Counted from the stretch's first letter, positions 8,775 through 18,375 are shown. The stretch: DNA of 64,000 nt from Proteiniborus sp. MB09-C3 (GCF_030263895.1 NZ_CP127161.1:1922001-1986000), one strand, 5' to 3'. Notes: generated by a model from the letters alone, not told the origin. Made by a program: numbers and translations.

Positions 8775-9584
8775 ATGAAGTATACAAATATTATTGAAGA
8801 TATTAGAACTATAAGGGATTTTAAAAAAGAGGAAGTGCCGAATAATTTAATAGATGAAATAATCATAGATGCACAAGATAGTTTATTAGCAGGTAGAAGA
8901 GATGATGTATCAATCACATTTATAAAGAATGGACAAAAGCTTTTCAATACTTTATCAGGAAAAGCAGGATATTTTGGAAAGATGATAGAGGCGCCTCATT
9001 ACATACTGATATCATCGAAAAAATTTGAAGGCTATGTAGAAAATAGTGCATATATAATGGAAAACTTAAGGCTAAAAGCATGGAATATAGGGCTTGGTAC
9101 TTGCTGGTTAAGCATTGAAGATGAAAAAGAATTATTCACAACTTTAAATATTGATAAAGAATTTATCCCAATATCGTTAATTGCTATTGGCTATCAATAC
9201 AAGGGCTTTTTTAAGAAGGATACCTCACCTAGGAGCAGCAGGCTTGGAGTAGAGGATATAATATTTGATGGGCAGTGGGGTAAGCAATGTACTACAGAAA
9301 TGCTGGAGGCAAGAGGTATTGTAAACATTCTTTATTATTCGAGATTGGCACCTTCTTGGGGAAATCTACAACCTTGGAGATTTATATTGGATGATAATAA
9401 GATTGTATTAGCTATTGTGGATAAAGATATTCTACAGCACTTAGATGCAGGTATTGTAATGCTATATTTTGAAAAATCAGCACATGAGGAAGGTATACTA
9501 GGGAAATGGAGATTAGACATTTCAAATACAGATAAATATAATATACCTGAAGGATATAAGGCTTTAGGATATTTTGAAGTATAA
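8775..9584 (+). CDS. Nitroreductase family protein (TM1586-type)
   Basis: A 269-residue protein from the ATG at 8775, which is preceded by TTGGGAGGA; an upstream in-frame TTG at 8739 has no such site. The N-terminal half has the nitroreductase start (IRTIRDFKKEEVP), the FMN-contact segment ENLRLKAWNIGLGTCW, and a second half with SRLAPSWGNLQPWRF. This is the internal duplication of the putative TM nitroreductase family, which forms the FMN fold within one chain. It is probably an FMN-dependent NAD(P)H oxidoreductase of unknown substrate. It stands alone between two terminators. Confidence 0.78.
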   Translation: MKYTNIIEDIRTIRDFKKEEVPNNLIDEIIIDAQDSLLAGRRDDVSITFIKNGQKLFNTLSGKAGYFGKMIEAPHYILISSKKFEGYVENSAYIMENLRLKAWNIGLGTCWLSIEDEKELFTTLNIDKEFIPISLIAIGYQYKGFFKKDTSPRSSRLGVEDIIFDGQWGKQCTTEMLEARGIVNILYYSRLAPSWGNLQPWRFILDDNKIVLAIVDKDILQHLDAGIVMLYFEKSAHEEGILGKWRLDISNTDKYNIPEGYKALGYFEV

Positions 9585-9608
9585 ATAAAATAGATAATAA
9601 AAAGACAT

Positions 9609-9650
9609 AAAGCCCTATTAACTTTACTACTAAAGTTGTAGGGTTTTTTA
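9609..9650 (+). terminator. Terminator after the nitroreductase gene
   Basis: AAAGCCCTATTAACTTT-actact-AAAGTTGTAGGGTTTTTT, a long hairpin with a U-tract. Confidence 0.85.
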
Positions 9651-9744
9651 CTGTATTAGTGATAAAATAGATTATAGTGTATATTTATATTATTATTTTG
9701 TATAATCTATTAAGAAGTACTATTTGTCAAACGAGGTGGACAAA

Positions 9745-10026
9745 ATGATAATTGGTGCATGTTCAGTTGAGCTCATGATATATGAATCAAACTCTTTAAA
9801 GGATAAAAGACATGTAATAAAAAGCATAATAGGAAAGATACAATCTAGGTTTAATGTTTCAATAGCCGAAGTTGACTTAAACGATACATGGAGAAGCTCA
9901 CAAATTGGATTTGCCTGTGTCACAAATGATTCTTCACATGCTAACCAAGTCCTATCTAATGTACTTAAATTTATTGAAGGCGATGGCAGGGTGGAAATAG
10001 TTGCCCATCAAATAGAAATACTATGA
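9745..10026 (+). CDS. DUF503 family protein (YlxP-like)
   Basis: A 93-residue protein with MIIGACSVEL, the conserved SLKDKRHVIKSI helix, and AEVDLNDTW followed by IGFACV. This is the pattern of the small ferredoxin-like DUF503/YlxP family found near translation factors; its role is not established. The ATG at 9745 is chosen because GAGGTGG lies six bases upstream; the TTG at 9724 has no site. It is followed 16 bp later by nth, so an operon is likely. Confidence 0.8.
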   Translation: MIIGACSVELMIYESNSLKDKRHVIKSIIGKIQSRFNVSIAEVDLNDTWRSSQIGFACVTNDSSHANQVLSNVLKFIEGDGRVEIVAHQIEIL

Positions 10027-10042
10027 CGAGGATGGTAATGTT

Positions 10043-10693
10043 ATGAAAAAAACTTTAAGCAATAATAAGATAAAAGAGGTGCTGGAGATTCTCGAAGCCA
10101 CTTATCCAGACGCTACCTGTGAGCTTAATCATACAAATCCCTTTGAGCTTTTAATTGCCACTCTTTTATCTGCTCAATCTACAGATAAGCGAGTAAATAT
10201 AGTTACAGGAGAATTGTTCAAACAGTATAAGGCTCCAGAAGACTTTCTGAAATTAACTGAGGAACAGCTAGCTGAAAAGATACGGAGTATTGGGTTTTAC
10301 AGGACAAAAAGTAAGAATATCTTAAAGCTTTGTGACATGCTTGTTAATGAATATGGTTCTAATGTTCCCTCCAACAGAGAGGAACTAATGAAGCTGCCTG
10401 GAGTAGGGAGAAAAACAGCTAATGTAGTGATAAGCAATGCTTTTGGGCAAAATGCCATAGCTGTAGATACCCATGTGTTTAGAGTGTCAAATAGAATAGG
10501 CCTAGCAAATAGTGACAATGTTCATGATACTGAAGAAGATTTAATGAAGAATATAGAGGAAAATCAATGGTCTAGAGCTCATCATCTTATAATATTTCAT
10601 GGAAGACGCATATGCAAAGCTAGAAAGCCAATGTGCCATGAATGTCCCTTGACAGACTACTGCTTATATTATAAAGAAAATGTGGAGAAATAA
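10043..10693 (+). CDS. nth: Endonuclease III
   Basis: Base-excision-repair DNA glycosylase/AP lyase for oxidised pyrimidines, 216 residues. The helix-hairpin-helix LPGVGRKTANVV is followed by the catalytic aspartate region AVDTHVFRVSNR. The lysine of the active site is in SAQSTDKRVN. The C-terminal [4Fe-4S] loop has cysteines spaced C-x6-C-x2-C-x5-C (CKARKPMCHECPLTDYC). With the neighbouring nfo-like gene damaged, this intact AP lyase may carry more of the AP-site work, though that is only inference. Confidence 0.95.
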   Translation: MKKTLSNNKIKEVLEILEATYPDATCELNHTNPFELLIATLLSAQSTDKRVNIVTGELFKQYKAPEDFLKLTEEQLAEKIRSIGFYRTKSKNILKLCDMLVNEYGSNVPSNREELMKLPGVGRKTANVVISNAFGQNAIAVDTHVFRVSNRIGLANSDNVHDTEEDLMKNIEENQWSRAHHLIIFHGRRICKARKPMCHECPLTDYCLYYKENVEK

Positions 10694-10786
10694 GCAGAAA
10701 TTTGACAAATTAAGAGGAAATAAAATATAAATGGAGAATAGCATAATGGTATTAACAAATTATATTAAAAGGTGGAATACTGGCCT

Positions 10787-12772
10787 ATGGATGTAATTAA
10801 TATAAATGAAATGATATTTTCTTTAGATATTGGGACAAGGACAGTCATTGGAGTAGTAGGAGAACTACATGATAATAATTTTAAGATTCTAGCAAGCGAG
10901 ATAATAGAGCATGAAAAAAGGAATATGTATGATGGGCAGATACATGATGTCAACAGTGTTGTCAACATTGTAAAAAAGGTTAAAGAAAAACTTGAGCAAA
11001 AACTGAATATTAAACTGGACAAAGTAGCTATTGCTGCTGCAGGAAGAGCACTAAAAACCTATAGAACAAAATTAGAAAGAGAAGTAGATTCCAGTACTGA
11101 AATAGATTCAAGATTGGTTGAAAGTCTTGAAATGGAATCAATACAATCTGCGCAGAATTCTCTAGATGAAAAAACTAAAGATGAAGATACTAGATACTAT
11201 TGCGTAGGTTATACTGTAATAAATTATTATTTAGACGGCAACTTTATGGAAAATTTAGAAGGGCATAGGGGCAATAGAATCGGAGCTGATGTGCTTGCAA
11301 CCTTTTTACCTTATACGGTAGTGGACAGCCTGTATACAGTTATGGATAGAGTAGGACTTGAGGTAACAAGTCTAACCCTAGAGCCTATTGCTGCTATGAA
11401 TATTGCAGTAAAGAAGAGCCTGAGGCTTCTAAATATAGCTTTAGTAGATATAGGTGCAGGAACTTCTGACATTGCGATATCCAGAGATGGCACAATTGTA
11501 GCATATGCTATGGCTTCAGTAGCTGGTGATGAAATAACGGAAAGTATTGCCAAGACATTTCTTTTAGACTTTGATGCCGCTGAAAAATTAAAAATAGAAT
11601 TGGCTTCAAAGGAATTACATAAATTTGTGGATATTTTAGGTTTAGAGCATGAAATTGGAACCGATGAGATTTTAGATAGGATAGATAGCACGATTAAAAT
11701 TATTGCCAAGGAAATTGCAGCTAGGATTTTGGAATTTAATGATAAGGCTCCTAGTGCAATATTTTTAATTGGTGGAGGAAGTCAGTTACCTAGACTTAAT
11801 GAATATATTGCAGAGAATCTCGGTCTTCAAAAAGAAAGAGTGGTAATAAGAAACACTAGTATTATTGAAAATATTACTAATATTCCAGAACAATTAAATG
11901 GGCCTGATGCTATTACTCCAATTGGTATAGGTTTTTATGCATTGGAGAATGCACATAGGGATTTTATAGAAGTAAAGGTTAATGATCAGAAAATAAAATT
12001 ATTTAACACTAAAACAATAAAAGTTTCAGATGCTTTGACATTTATAGGCTTTAATCCAAGAAAGCTAATACCTAAAAAGGGAGAAGATATAACCTATTAC
12101 ATAAATGGAGAGGAGAAAAAAGCCTTAGGACAATCTGGAGAAGCAGCTAAGATTTATGTAAATGATCAATTAGCTAGCCTTGAGAGAAAGCTCAAAAATG
12201 GAGATAGTGTAAGAGTTATTGAGGCAACTCAGGGTACAAAGGCGGAAATCAAATTGTTTGACTGTATTGATATATATAAAAAGATAATAGTGAATAATAA
12301 ACTACTTAACTTGATTTTAGATGTTAAAGTAAATCAAAAGACTGTATTTGACAACATCAGGATAAATGACAGAGATATAATAGAGGCAAAAGAAATAAGC
12401 TATGTTGAAGAACTTTATGGACAGTTAAACATGGACAAGGATGTTCATCTAGCCTATAAAGCTGGAGAACTTCTAAATAATGACTATGTACTAAAAAACA
12501 ATGATGTCATTGAAATAAAACCACTGGAAGAATCAAAAGAAATAAAATTGAAACAAGAAAACAATAACACCTTGAAATTAATCATAAATGGAGAAGAAAC
12601 AGAAATACATCACAGCAAGACAAGCTTTATATTTGTCGATATTTTTAACTATATAGAGATAGATTTATCAAAGCCTCAGGGTGAGCTTATTTTAAATGTA
12701 AATGGGACTAAGGCTGAATTTACTCAAGAATTAAAGGAGAATGACAGAGTAGAGGTTTATTGGAAAAATTAA
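10787..12772 (+). CDS. FtsA-like actin-fold cell division protein
   Basis: A 661-residue protein. The first ~380 residues have the ATP-binding actin fold of FtsA: FSLDIGTRTVIG (phosphate 1), DIGAGTSDIAI (phosphate 2) and FLIGGGSQLPRLNEYIA (adenosine motif), with an inserted SHS2-like domain in between. The remaining ~280 residues are a long extension rich in beta-grasp-like repeats (NGEEKKAL, NGEETEIHH, LNVNGTKAE). Clostridia commonly carry such a large FtsA relative in addition to standard FtsA. ATG 10787 is chosen because AGGTGG lies 11 bases upstream. No ftsZ is adjacent, so a direct division role is an inference. Confidence 0.82.
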   Translation: MDVININEMIFSLDIGTRTVIGVVGELHDNNFKILASEIIEHEKRNMYDGQIHDVNSVVNIVKKVKEKLEQKLNIKLDKVAIAAAGRALKTYRTKLEREVDSSTEIDSRLVESLEMESIQSAQNSLDEKTKDEDTRYYCVGYTVINYYLDGNFMENLEGHRGNRIGADVLATFLPYTVVDSLYTVMDRVGLEVTSLTLEPIAAMNIAVKKSLRLLNIALVDIGAGTSDIAISRDGTIVAYAMASVAGDEITESIAKTFLLDFDAAEKLKIELASKELHKFVDILGLEHEIGTDEILDRIDSTIKIIAKEIAARILEFNDKAPSAIFLIGGGSQLPRLNEYIAENLGLQKERVVIRNTSIIENITNIPEQLNGPDAITPIGIGFYALENAHRDFIEVKVNDQKIKLFNTKTIKVSDALTFIGFNPRKLIPKKGEDITYYINGEEKKALGQSGEAAKIYVNDQLASLERKLKNGDSVRVIEATQGTKAEIKLFDCIDIYKKIIVNNKLLNLILDVKVNQKTVFDNIRINDRDIIEAKEISYVEELYGQLNMDKDVHLAYKAGELLNNDYVLKNNDVIEIKPLEESKEIKLKQENNNTLKLIINGEETEIHHSKTSFIFVDIFNYIEIDLSKPQGELILNVNGTKAEFTQELKENDRVEVYWKN

Positions 12773-12811
12773 TCAACGATTATAATTAACATAAGAGAAG
12801 GGAGATTGACA

Positions 12812-13489
12812 ATGGAAGTAGAAGCTTTATACAGTAAAAAGGTAAAATGCCCTGCATGTAATAAGGAATTTACTACTAGTAAAATGAGGACAACTAAGAT
12901 TAGAGTTGATAGGGTGGACGGAGATCTTATGAATCATTACAAAAGTGAGAATCCTATAAAGTACCATGTTTTTGTTTGTCCTAAATGTGGATATGCAGCA
13001 ATGGAAGGTAATTTCAATAAACTTAGACCTGCCGAAAGAGAAATAATTAAAGAAAGTATTTCGAAAAAATGGAAGGAAAGAGAATATTCTGGATCGAGGA
13101 CAGACGATGAGGCGATAGAATGCTATATGTTAGCTCTTTATTGTGGAGAACTTATAGGTTTAAAAAAATATGAATTAGGCAATATTGCTTTAAAGATAGC
13201 TTGGTTTTTTAGAACAAAAGAGAGCGACGAAGAAATGCGATTCTTGCAGAATGCAGTTGAGCTTTTTGAACAAGCATTTTTTACAGAAGACCTGTCAACT
13301 TTATCCACAGACGAAATAACACTTGGATATTTGATTGGTGAACTTCATAGGAGATTGGGAAGAAAAAAAGAAGCAGTGTTATGGTTTGGAAAAACTGTTT
13401 CAAATCCTCGAGTAAAAAATAACCCTAGGATAGAAAATCTGGCTAGAGAACAATGGCTTCTAGCAAAGGAGAAAGACGGTGAAGAATGA
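12812..13489 (+). CDS. DUF2225 family protein
   Basis: A 225-residue protein with an N-terminal zinc-ribbon-like set of cysteines (CPACNKEF and FVCPKCGYAA). A helical C-terminal half resembles tetratricopeptide repeats (LGYLIGELHRRLGRKKEAVLWFGK). This is the DUF2225 architecture, common in Clostridia and of unknown function. The ATG at 12812 follows GAAGGGAG. Its last codons overlap the GTG start of ogt by 11 bp, so translation is probably coupled. Confidence 0.82.
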   Translation: MEVEALYSKKVKCPACNKEFTTSKMRTTKIRVDRVDGDLMNHYKSENPIKYHVFVCPKCGYAAMEGNFNKLRPAEREIIKESISKKWKEREYSGSRTDDEAIECYMLALYCGELIGLKKYELGNIALKIAWFFRTKESDEEMRFLQNAVELFEQAFFTEDLSTLSTDEITLGYLIGELHRRLGRKKEAVLWFGKTVSNPRVKNNPRIENLAREQWLLAKEKDGEE

Positions 13490-14027
13490 TACAAAAATTT
13501 ACTGTGAAAGTATGGAGACAAATATAGGAAAATTATGGATTGGGTTTACGAGTAAAGGTCTTGCAAGATTAGAGTTTTCAACAAGGGAGGATAACTTTAC
13601 TAAAGAACTAAAAAAAAATTATCATAGTATAGTTGAGTATGATGGAGCAGATTCTGATTATAGTAAACAAATAAAATTATACTTAGACAAAAATTTGAAA
13701 AGCTTTGATTTACCCTTAGACTTAATTGGTACACCTTTTCAAATGCAGGTTTGGCAAGAACTACTTAAAATACCATATGGAGAAGTAAGATCCTATAAAG
13801 ATATTGCAGTTGCTGTAGGGAGAGAACAAGGCTTTAGAGCAGTTGGCATGGCTAACAACAGAAATCCAATATCAATAGTAGTCCCTTGCCATAGGGTCAT
13901 AGGGAGCAGTGGCGAATTAGTAGGTTATGGTGGAGGAATAGAGACTAAAGTAAAACTGTTAAAGCTTGAGGGGCTGAATATAATAGAAAAGGAACACAAT
14001 GGAAACAGACTATATTTTATTGCTTAA
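13479..14027 (+). CDS. ogt: Methylated-DNA-protein cysteine methyltransferase
   Basis: Suicide repair protein that moves the methyl group of O6-methylguanine to its own cysteine. The active site IVVPCHRVIGSSG is present (acceptor C137), as are the DNA-binding helix segment PYGEVRSYKDIA and FRAVGMANNRNP with the arginine finger. The 182 residues have a normal Ogt length without an Ada domain. The start is GTG at 13479, overlapping the DUF2225 gene, with AAAGGAG upstream. Confidence 0.92.
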   Translation: MKNDTKIYCESMETNIGKLWIGFTSKGLARLEFSTREDNFTKELKKNYHSIVEYDGADSDYSKQIKLYLDKNLKSFDLPLDLIGTPFQMQVWQELLKIPYGEVRSYKDIAVAVGREQGFRAVGMANNRNPISIVVPCHRVIGSSGELVGYGGGIETKVKLLKLEGLNIIEKEHNGNRLYFIA

Positions 14028-14072
14028 TGTATTCTATATCTGCATTCCTTAAGGTTCATAGCTTAAATCAGT

Positions 14073-14091
14073 AGTCTCGCAACACAAATTT
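14073..14091 (-). repeat. 19-bp inverted copy of part of the structured element at 43.6 kb
   Basis: The 19 bases match exactly, in reverse orientation, positions 43647-43665 (AAATTTGTGTTGCGAGACT on the minus strand). The rest of the element is not recognisable here, so this may be a decayed copy or coincidence. Confidence 0.4.
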
Positions 14092-14174
14092 GCTATAATT
14101 ATTGTAAGTTTTTGTTACACTTAAGAACATATCCCACATATTATATAATAAAATGTTTTAGAGGTGGGATATTG

Positions 14175-15506
14175 ATGTATTATTATACAGAAAATAGAAG
14201 TGCAGCTAAATTACCTATAGTACTTATACCAGGTCTTTTTGGTTCCCTTGGTGATGATATATTGCCAGGAACCGGAGACCTTAATTTTGGTATGGCTGAA
14301 CATGTATATAGGCCTATAATAGAAGATTTAGAAGAACTAGGCTATAAAGAAGGAAAGGATTTATTTATAGCTTTTTATGACTGGAGAAAAGGCTGTGAAT
14401 ATAACACAGAAAAATATTTAATACCCAAAATAGAAGAGGCTAAAAGAGCAACGATGAGAGCTAAGGTAGATTTAATAGGCCATAGTCTAGGAGGAATAGT
14501 AGCTAGAACTTATATTCAAGGCTCACTATATAATAAGGATGTAAGAAACCTTATTATGATGGGAACTCCAAACTCTGGTGCAGTAAATGCATACTACTTC
14601 TGGAGCGGTGGACAGATGCCTTATGATAAATTAGAAAAGAACGTGATTTATCAATTGCTGAAAATAGGTTTTTTTTGGATATATAGATTTTTACATGGAC
14701 CAATAAGCGATGTAAATATTTTGAGAAGACTATTTCCAGTAGCTGAAGAGCTGCTTCCTAGTTATGGATATGGAAATTATCTATTTTATGATGATAATGG
14801 CGGGATAAAAAAGCCAGTGCCAATTACTCAAATGGAATCAGTAAATAGGCATTTAAATAAAATGAATAAGACTAGTCATTTAATATTTAACCGAGGGGTA
14901 ATACCATATCATATAATTGGGACTGGATTGGAAACAACTGATATAATCTGTGTAAATAAAAACAATAGAAGCATGGATAAATGGTTTGATGGAAAGCCAA
15001 TGTACTCTATATCCATGCCTTATGGAGATGGAACTATAACAATAAGCAGTGCAGAAGCAATATATAGCAAGAATTATTATTTGAGTTCAAATCATGGAGA
15101 TATATTAAAGAAATCAAAGGATATATTAGCTTCAATACTTATGCGTCCGTCATCTCCTCAAAAAGATTATAGAAAGGAAGCAGAACAAAGCTATGTATAT
15201 AGTATTATACTGAGAAATGTACCTGAAGCAGAAATTCATTATGCCAATACAGAAAAAGTTTTAAATATAGCAGAAAACACAACTACAAGAGATTATATTA
15301 CTAGAAAAATGGGAGATAATCTACATTGGATAGTACTCAGCTCAAAGGAAAAGGAAAAAATCAAACTCAATTTTAATCCAAAGAAGGAACAAGACTATGA
15401 AATGCTAGTATTTTTTGCAGAAAGGAATGGAGAAATTGAAATGATAAGAAAAAGCTTTAAAAGTAGGAACACAACTATAAGTCTTTTTGGAGCAAACTGT
15501 TTGTAA
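14175..15506 (+). CDS. LCAT/lipase-like alpha/beta hydrolase
   Basis: A 443-residue protein from the ATG at 14175, which follows a clear GAGGTGG. The upstream in-frame start at 14112 has none. The oxyanion-hole segment VLIPGLFGS is near residue 19, and the nucleophile elbow DLIGHSLGGIVAR places the serine at S104. MGTPNSG follows, as in lecithin:cholesterol acyltransferase and lipase-like hydrolases. A late GDGTITISSAEA segment probably holds the acid, and SSNHGDIL the histidine. No signal peptide is visible, so it probably acts inside the cell on an ester of unknown nature. Confidence 0.75.
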   Translation: MYYYTENRSAAKLPIVLIPGLFGSLGDDILPGTGDLNFGMAEHVYRPIIEDLEELGYKEGKDLFIAFYDWRKGCEYNTEKYLIPKIEEAKRATMRAKVDLIGHSLGGIVARTYIQGSLYNKDVRNLIMMGTPNSGAVNAYYFWSGGQMPYDKLEKNVIYQLLKIGFFWIYRFLHGPISDVNILRRLFPVAEELLPSYGYGNYLFYDDNGGIKKPVPITQMESVNRHLNKMNKTSHLIFNRGVIPYHIIGTGLETTDIICVNKNNRSMDKWFDGKPMYSISMPYGDGTITISSAEAIYSKNYYLSSNHGDILKKSKDILASILMRPSSPQKDYRKEAEQSYVYSIILRNVPEAEIHYANTEKVLNIAENTTTRDYITRKMGDNLHWIVLSSKEKEKIKLNFNPKKEQDYEMLVFFAERNGEIEMIRKSFKSRNTTISLFGANCL

Positions 15507-15545
15507 ATATGACATATTAGCATATATTGTCTTGAATTAACACAT

Positions 15546-15573
15546 TTGATTTGCTATCATTAGGTTATAAAAT
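15546..15573 (+). promoter_or_regulatory. Candidate promoter for the BtuF/BtuC-type operon
   Basis: TTGATT, 16-bp spacer, TAAAAT, about 39 bp before the start codon. No cobalamin riboswitch is visible in the leader. Confidence 0.4.
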
Positions 15574-15611
15574 AATAATATATTACTTTTATACATGAGA
15601 GGAGAAAGGCA

Positions 15612-16571
15612 ATGAACAGCATGACTAAAAAAATTACAACTGTTGCATTAGTATTAATATTGGTTCTAACATTAATAACTGGATGTGTAACACAGGGAGA
15701 AGAACCTAAAAACGAAGAAAATCCTATAACATCAGGAGAAAGCAATGATATCTATCCAATGGAAGTGGAGGATCAATTCGGGAACAAAGTAACAATAGAA
15801 AAACAACCTACAAGAATAGTTTCCCTTGCGCCAAGTCATACAGAAATTCTTTTTGCATTAGGGCTTAAAAATGAAATAGTAGGGGTGTCTACTTACTGTA
15901 ATTATCCAGAGGAAGCTACTGAGAAAGAAAAAGTAGGGGATGCTTTTAATGTAAATATAGAAAAAATATTAGAGCTGAATCCAGACTTAGTGATTCAATA
16001 TGGTTCCGGCAAGGAAGACGTGAATAAAAAATTGAAGGATGCTGGCATAGTTGTACTTAGCTATGAGCCTGAATCTGTAGATCAGGTTATTAGTCTTATA
16101 GAAGAAATAGGAAGAATTACAAACAGTATGGTACAAGCGAAGGCCGTAACTACAGATATGATGAGCAAGAGAGATTATATAGTCAATAAGGTAAGTAGTG
16201 TAGAAAAAAAAGCAAAGGTATTTTTTGAAGTTTGGAATGAACCATTACAAACGGCAGGTCCAGGTTCATTTATAGACGAATTAATAAGACTAGCTGGTGG
16301 AGAAAATATTGCCGGTGATGCAGAAGGAGCTTATGCTCAATTTGATTTAGAACAGCTTATAGAAAGAGATCCTGATGTTTATTTGATGTCTAAGGATCTT
16401 GAGACTAAGACTATTGAATCAGTAAAGGCAAGACCAGGATATAGTGAGTTAAGTGCGATAAAAAATGACAGAATATATATTTTAGACCCATTGATATCAA
16501 TACCAGGACCAAGAATAGTTGAAGGATTTGAAATCGTAGCAAAAAGTATATATCCTGAGCTTTTTGAGTAA
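15612..16571 (+). CDS. ABC transporter substrate-binding lipoprotein (BtuF/FecB type)
   Basis: A 319-residue periplasmic-binding-type protein. The N-terminal signal ends in the lipobox LITGC (C25), so it is anchored on the outer face of the membrane. The mature part begins with DQFGNKVTI and RIVSLAPSHTEILFALGL and contains YCNYPEEA and VFFEVWNEPLQTAGPGSFIDELI. That is the class III binding-protein layout used for cobalamin, heme or ferric siderophores. The SLAPSHTEI and PGPR signatures favour cobalamin or a similar corrinoid. It is followed 18 bp later by its permease. Confidence 0.85.
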   Translation: MNSMTKKITTVALVLILVLTLITGCVTQGEEPKNEENPITSGESNDIYPMEVEDQFGNKVTIEKQPTRIVSLAPSHTEILFALGLKNEIVGVSTYCNYPEEATEKEKVGDAFNVNIEKILELNPDLVIQYGSGKEDVNKKLKDAGIVVLSYEPESVDQVISLIEEIGRITNSMVQAKAVTTDMMSKRDYIVNKVSSVEKKAKVFFEVWNEPLQTAGPGSFIDELIRLAGGENIAGDAEGAYAQFDLEQLIERDPDVYLMSKDLETKTIESVKARPGYSELSAIKNDRIYILDPLISIPGPRIVEGFEIVAKSIYPELFE

Positions 16572-16589
16572 AAATAGAGTAGGGATAAT

Positions 16590-17642
16590 ATGAACGAAAA
16601 AAAAGTGAACAAAAAAAGGTGGAGCTTCATTATTGTGGTTTGCGTAATTACTTTGATTCTCAGTATTATAGTGTTTTCAACCGTAGGCTCAGCTAATATC
16701 AAAACCACAGACACCTTTAGAATTGTTCTTTCTAAAATACCTTTAATAGGAAAGCAAATTGATATTTCAGACATGCCAAAATCTTACCAGACTATTATAC
16801 TCAATGTAAGAATACCTAGAGTTTTAATTGGGGTTATTGTAGGAGCAGCTTTGGCTGGTGTCGGAGCCGTATTTCAAGGCATGTTTAAAAACCCTATGGC
16901 AGATCCATATGTCATTGGTATTTCTTCTGGAGCTGCATTAGGAGCGGGATTAGTGATTATTTCAGGAATAACTTGGACAGCCCTTGGAATGTCATCTATT
17001 TCAATTGGAGCATTTATTGGAGCTATTTCTTCTACTTTTTTAGTCTATTGGATTTCAAAGGTAAAAAATAAGGTTCCAGTCACTATTTTACTGCTGTCAG
17101 GAGTTGCTGTTGGTCAGTTCCTGACAGCTATATTATCATTTCTAATGGTAATATATACAAAAGATATGAGTAAAATAATATATTGGACATTAGGCAGCTT
17201 TTCGGGGAAAGGCTGGGAGCATCTGGCTTCTGTATCTATTCCCATGATATTGTCGATGATTATTATTAACTTTTTTTCAAGGGAATTAAATATTATGCTC
17301 TTAGGAGAAGAGTCTGCACAAAATTTAGGCATTAACGTAGAGAAAACAAAGATAATTATACTCATAATTTGTTCTTTTATTATATCAATTGCAGTGTCAG
17401 TTAGCGGAATAATCGGTTTTGTAGGTCTTATTATCCCGCATATAGTGAGGTTAATAGTAGGACCTGACCATAGAATCCTTATACCTACATCTATGCTGGT
17501 AGGTGGAATATTTATGATATTTGCAGATACATTAGCTAGAACCATTATATCGCCAACTGAGATACCCGTTGGGATAATAACAGCTCTCTTTGGGGGCCCA
17601 TTTTTTATATATCTCTTAAGAAAATCTAAGAAAAGCATATAG
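16590..17642 (+). CDS. FecCD/BtuC-family ABC permease
   Basis: A 350-residue, ten-span inner-membrane permease. RIPRVLIGVIVGAALAGVGA, FKNPMADPYVIGISSGAALGA, GFVGLIIPHIVRLIVGPDHR and ADTLARTIISPTEIPVGI are the standard conserved segments of this family. It pairs with the upstream binding protein for uptake of cobalamin or an iron chelate. The ATPase gene that normally comes third is not here. A terminator follows, and the next gene is unrelated. Confidence 0.9.
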   Translation: MNEKKVNKKRWSFIIVVCVITLILSIIVFSTVGSANIKTTDTFRIVLSKIPLIGKQIDISDMPKSYQTIILNVRIPRVLIGVIVGAALAGVGAVFQGMFKNPMADPYVIGISSGAALGAGLVIISGITWTALGMSSISIGAFIGAISSTFLVYWISKVKNKVPVTILLLSGVAVGQFLTAILSFLMVIYTKDMSKIIYWTLGSFSGKGWEHLASVSIPMILSMIIINFFSRELNIMLLGEESAQNLGINVEKTKIIILIICSFIISIAVSVSGIIGFVGLIIPHIVRLIVGPDHRILIPTSMLVGGIFMIFADTLARTIISPTEIPVGIITALFGGPFFIYLLRKSKKSI

Positions 17643-17729
17643 CTGTATACTATAAAATCTATAAAATCAACATACAAGATGAAAGAAATGCTATTCAGAA
17701 TGAGAATAAATAGTTGCATAATACACAAT

Positions 17730-17766
17730 AATAGATTCTAAGGAATAATTCCTGGAGTCTTTTTTG
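17730..17766 (+). terminator. Terminator after the permease gene
   Basis: AGATTCTAAGGA-ataa-TTCCTGGAGTCT followed by TTTTTT (with a few G-U pairs). The T-run overlaps the annotated TTG start of the following open frame. Confidence 0.65.
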
Positions 17767-18276
17767 TGTAGATATGAAATTATTGGAGGGATAAAAATTC
17801 CAAGTCTAGAGATTGCTGAAATATTTAATAAGAATACAAAAGAAATTTTTAAGCAATTTGTTGATATAGATTTAGATGAGAAGATTTATAAAACATCAGA
17901 TACCAAGCTTTATGATGGGGTATCTGTGATAGTAAGTTTTTCAGGCATAATTTCAGGGCAAATAGTAATTAGCATTTCAGGTGAACTCTCAAAAGTTATC
18001 TACCATAGGTACATGAAAGGCATTTTAGCTATAGAAATTGATAAAGATGTTAAAGAGGCTGTTTTTAAATTATCAAAGCTTATAATAGGAAATTCATGTG
18101 CTAGCTTCTATGGGAATGGAGTTTCTATGGAGATATGTAGCTATTGTATAGTTGAAGGCTGTGATATTAAATATACATCAATTGATAAAAATGTCACAAT
18201 AATTGACTATGAAACCTCATTAATGGATATGAACATAATGCTTATATTGGATATTGATGGGAAAGCAGAAAATTAG
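17764..18276 (+). CDS. CheX-like chemotaxis phosphatase domain protein (start uncertain)
   Basis: About 160-170 residues with the CheC/CheX pattern: VSVIVSFSGIISGQIVISIS, then KEAVFKLSKLIIGNSCASFYGNG, in which an E-x2-N-like helix of the CheX family is expected. CheX proteins dephosphorylate CheY-P or modulate other response regulators. The TTG at 17764 sits inside the terminator T-run. A much better GGAGGG site at 17785-17790 is followed only by ATA (17791) or ATT (17797), so initiation may be non-canonical. No chemotaxis genes are nearby. Confidence 0.6.
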   Translation: MCRYEIIGGIKIPSLEIAEIFNKNTKEIFKQFVDIDLDEKIYKTSDTKLYDGVSVIVSFSGIISGQIVISISGELSKVIYHRYMKGILAIEIDKDVKEAVFKLSKLIIGNSCASFYGNGVSMEICSYCIVEGCDIKYTSIDKNVTIIDYETSLMDMNIMLILDIDGKAEN

Positions 18277-18375
18277 TGATTTTAACAATTGACTTTATAA
18301 AAAAAGATTAGTAAAATCAATTAGGTTGGTATAAATAACATTTTAATTATGAACGTTGAAGTAGGGGGTTAAATA

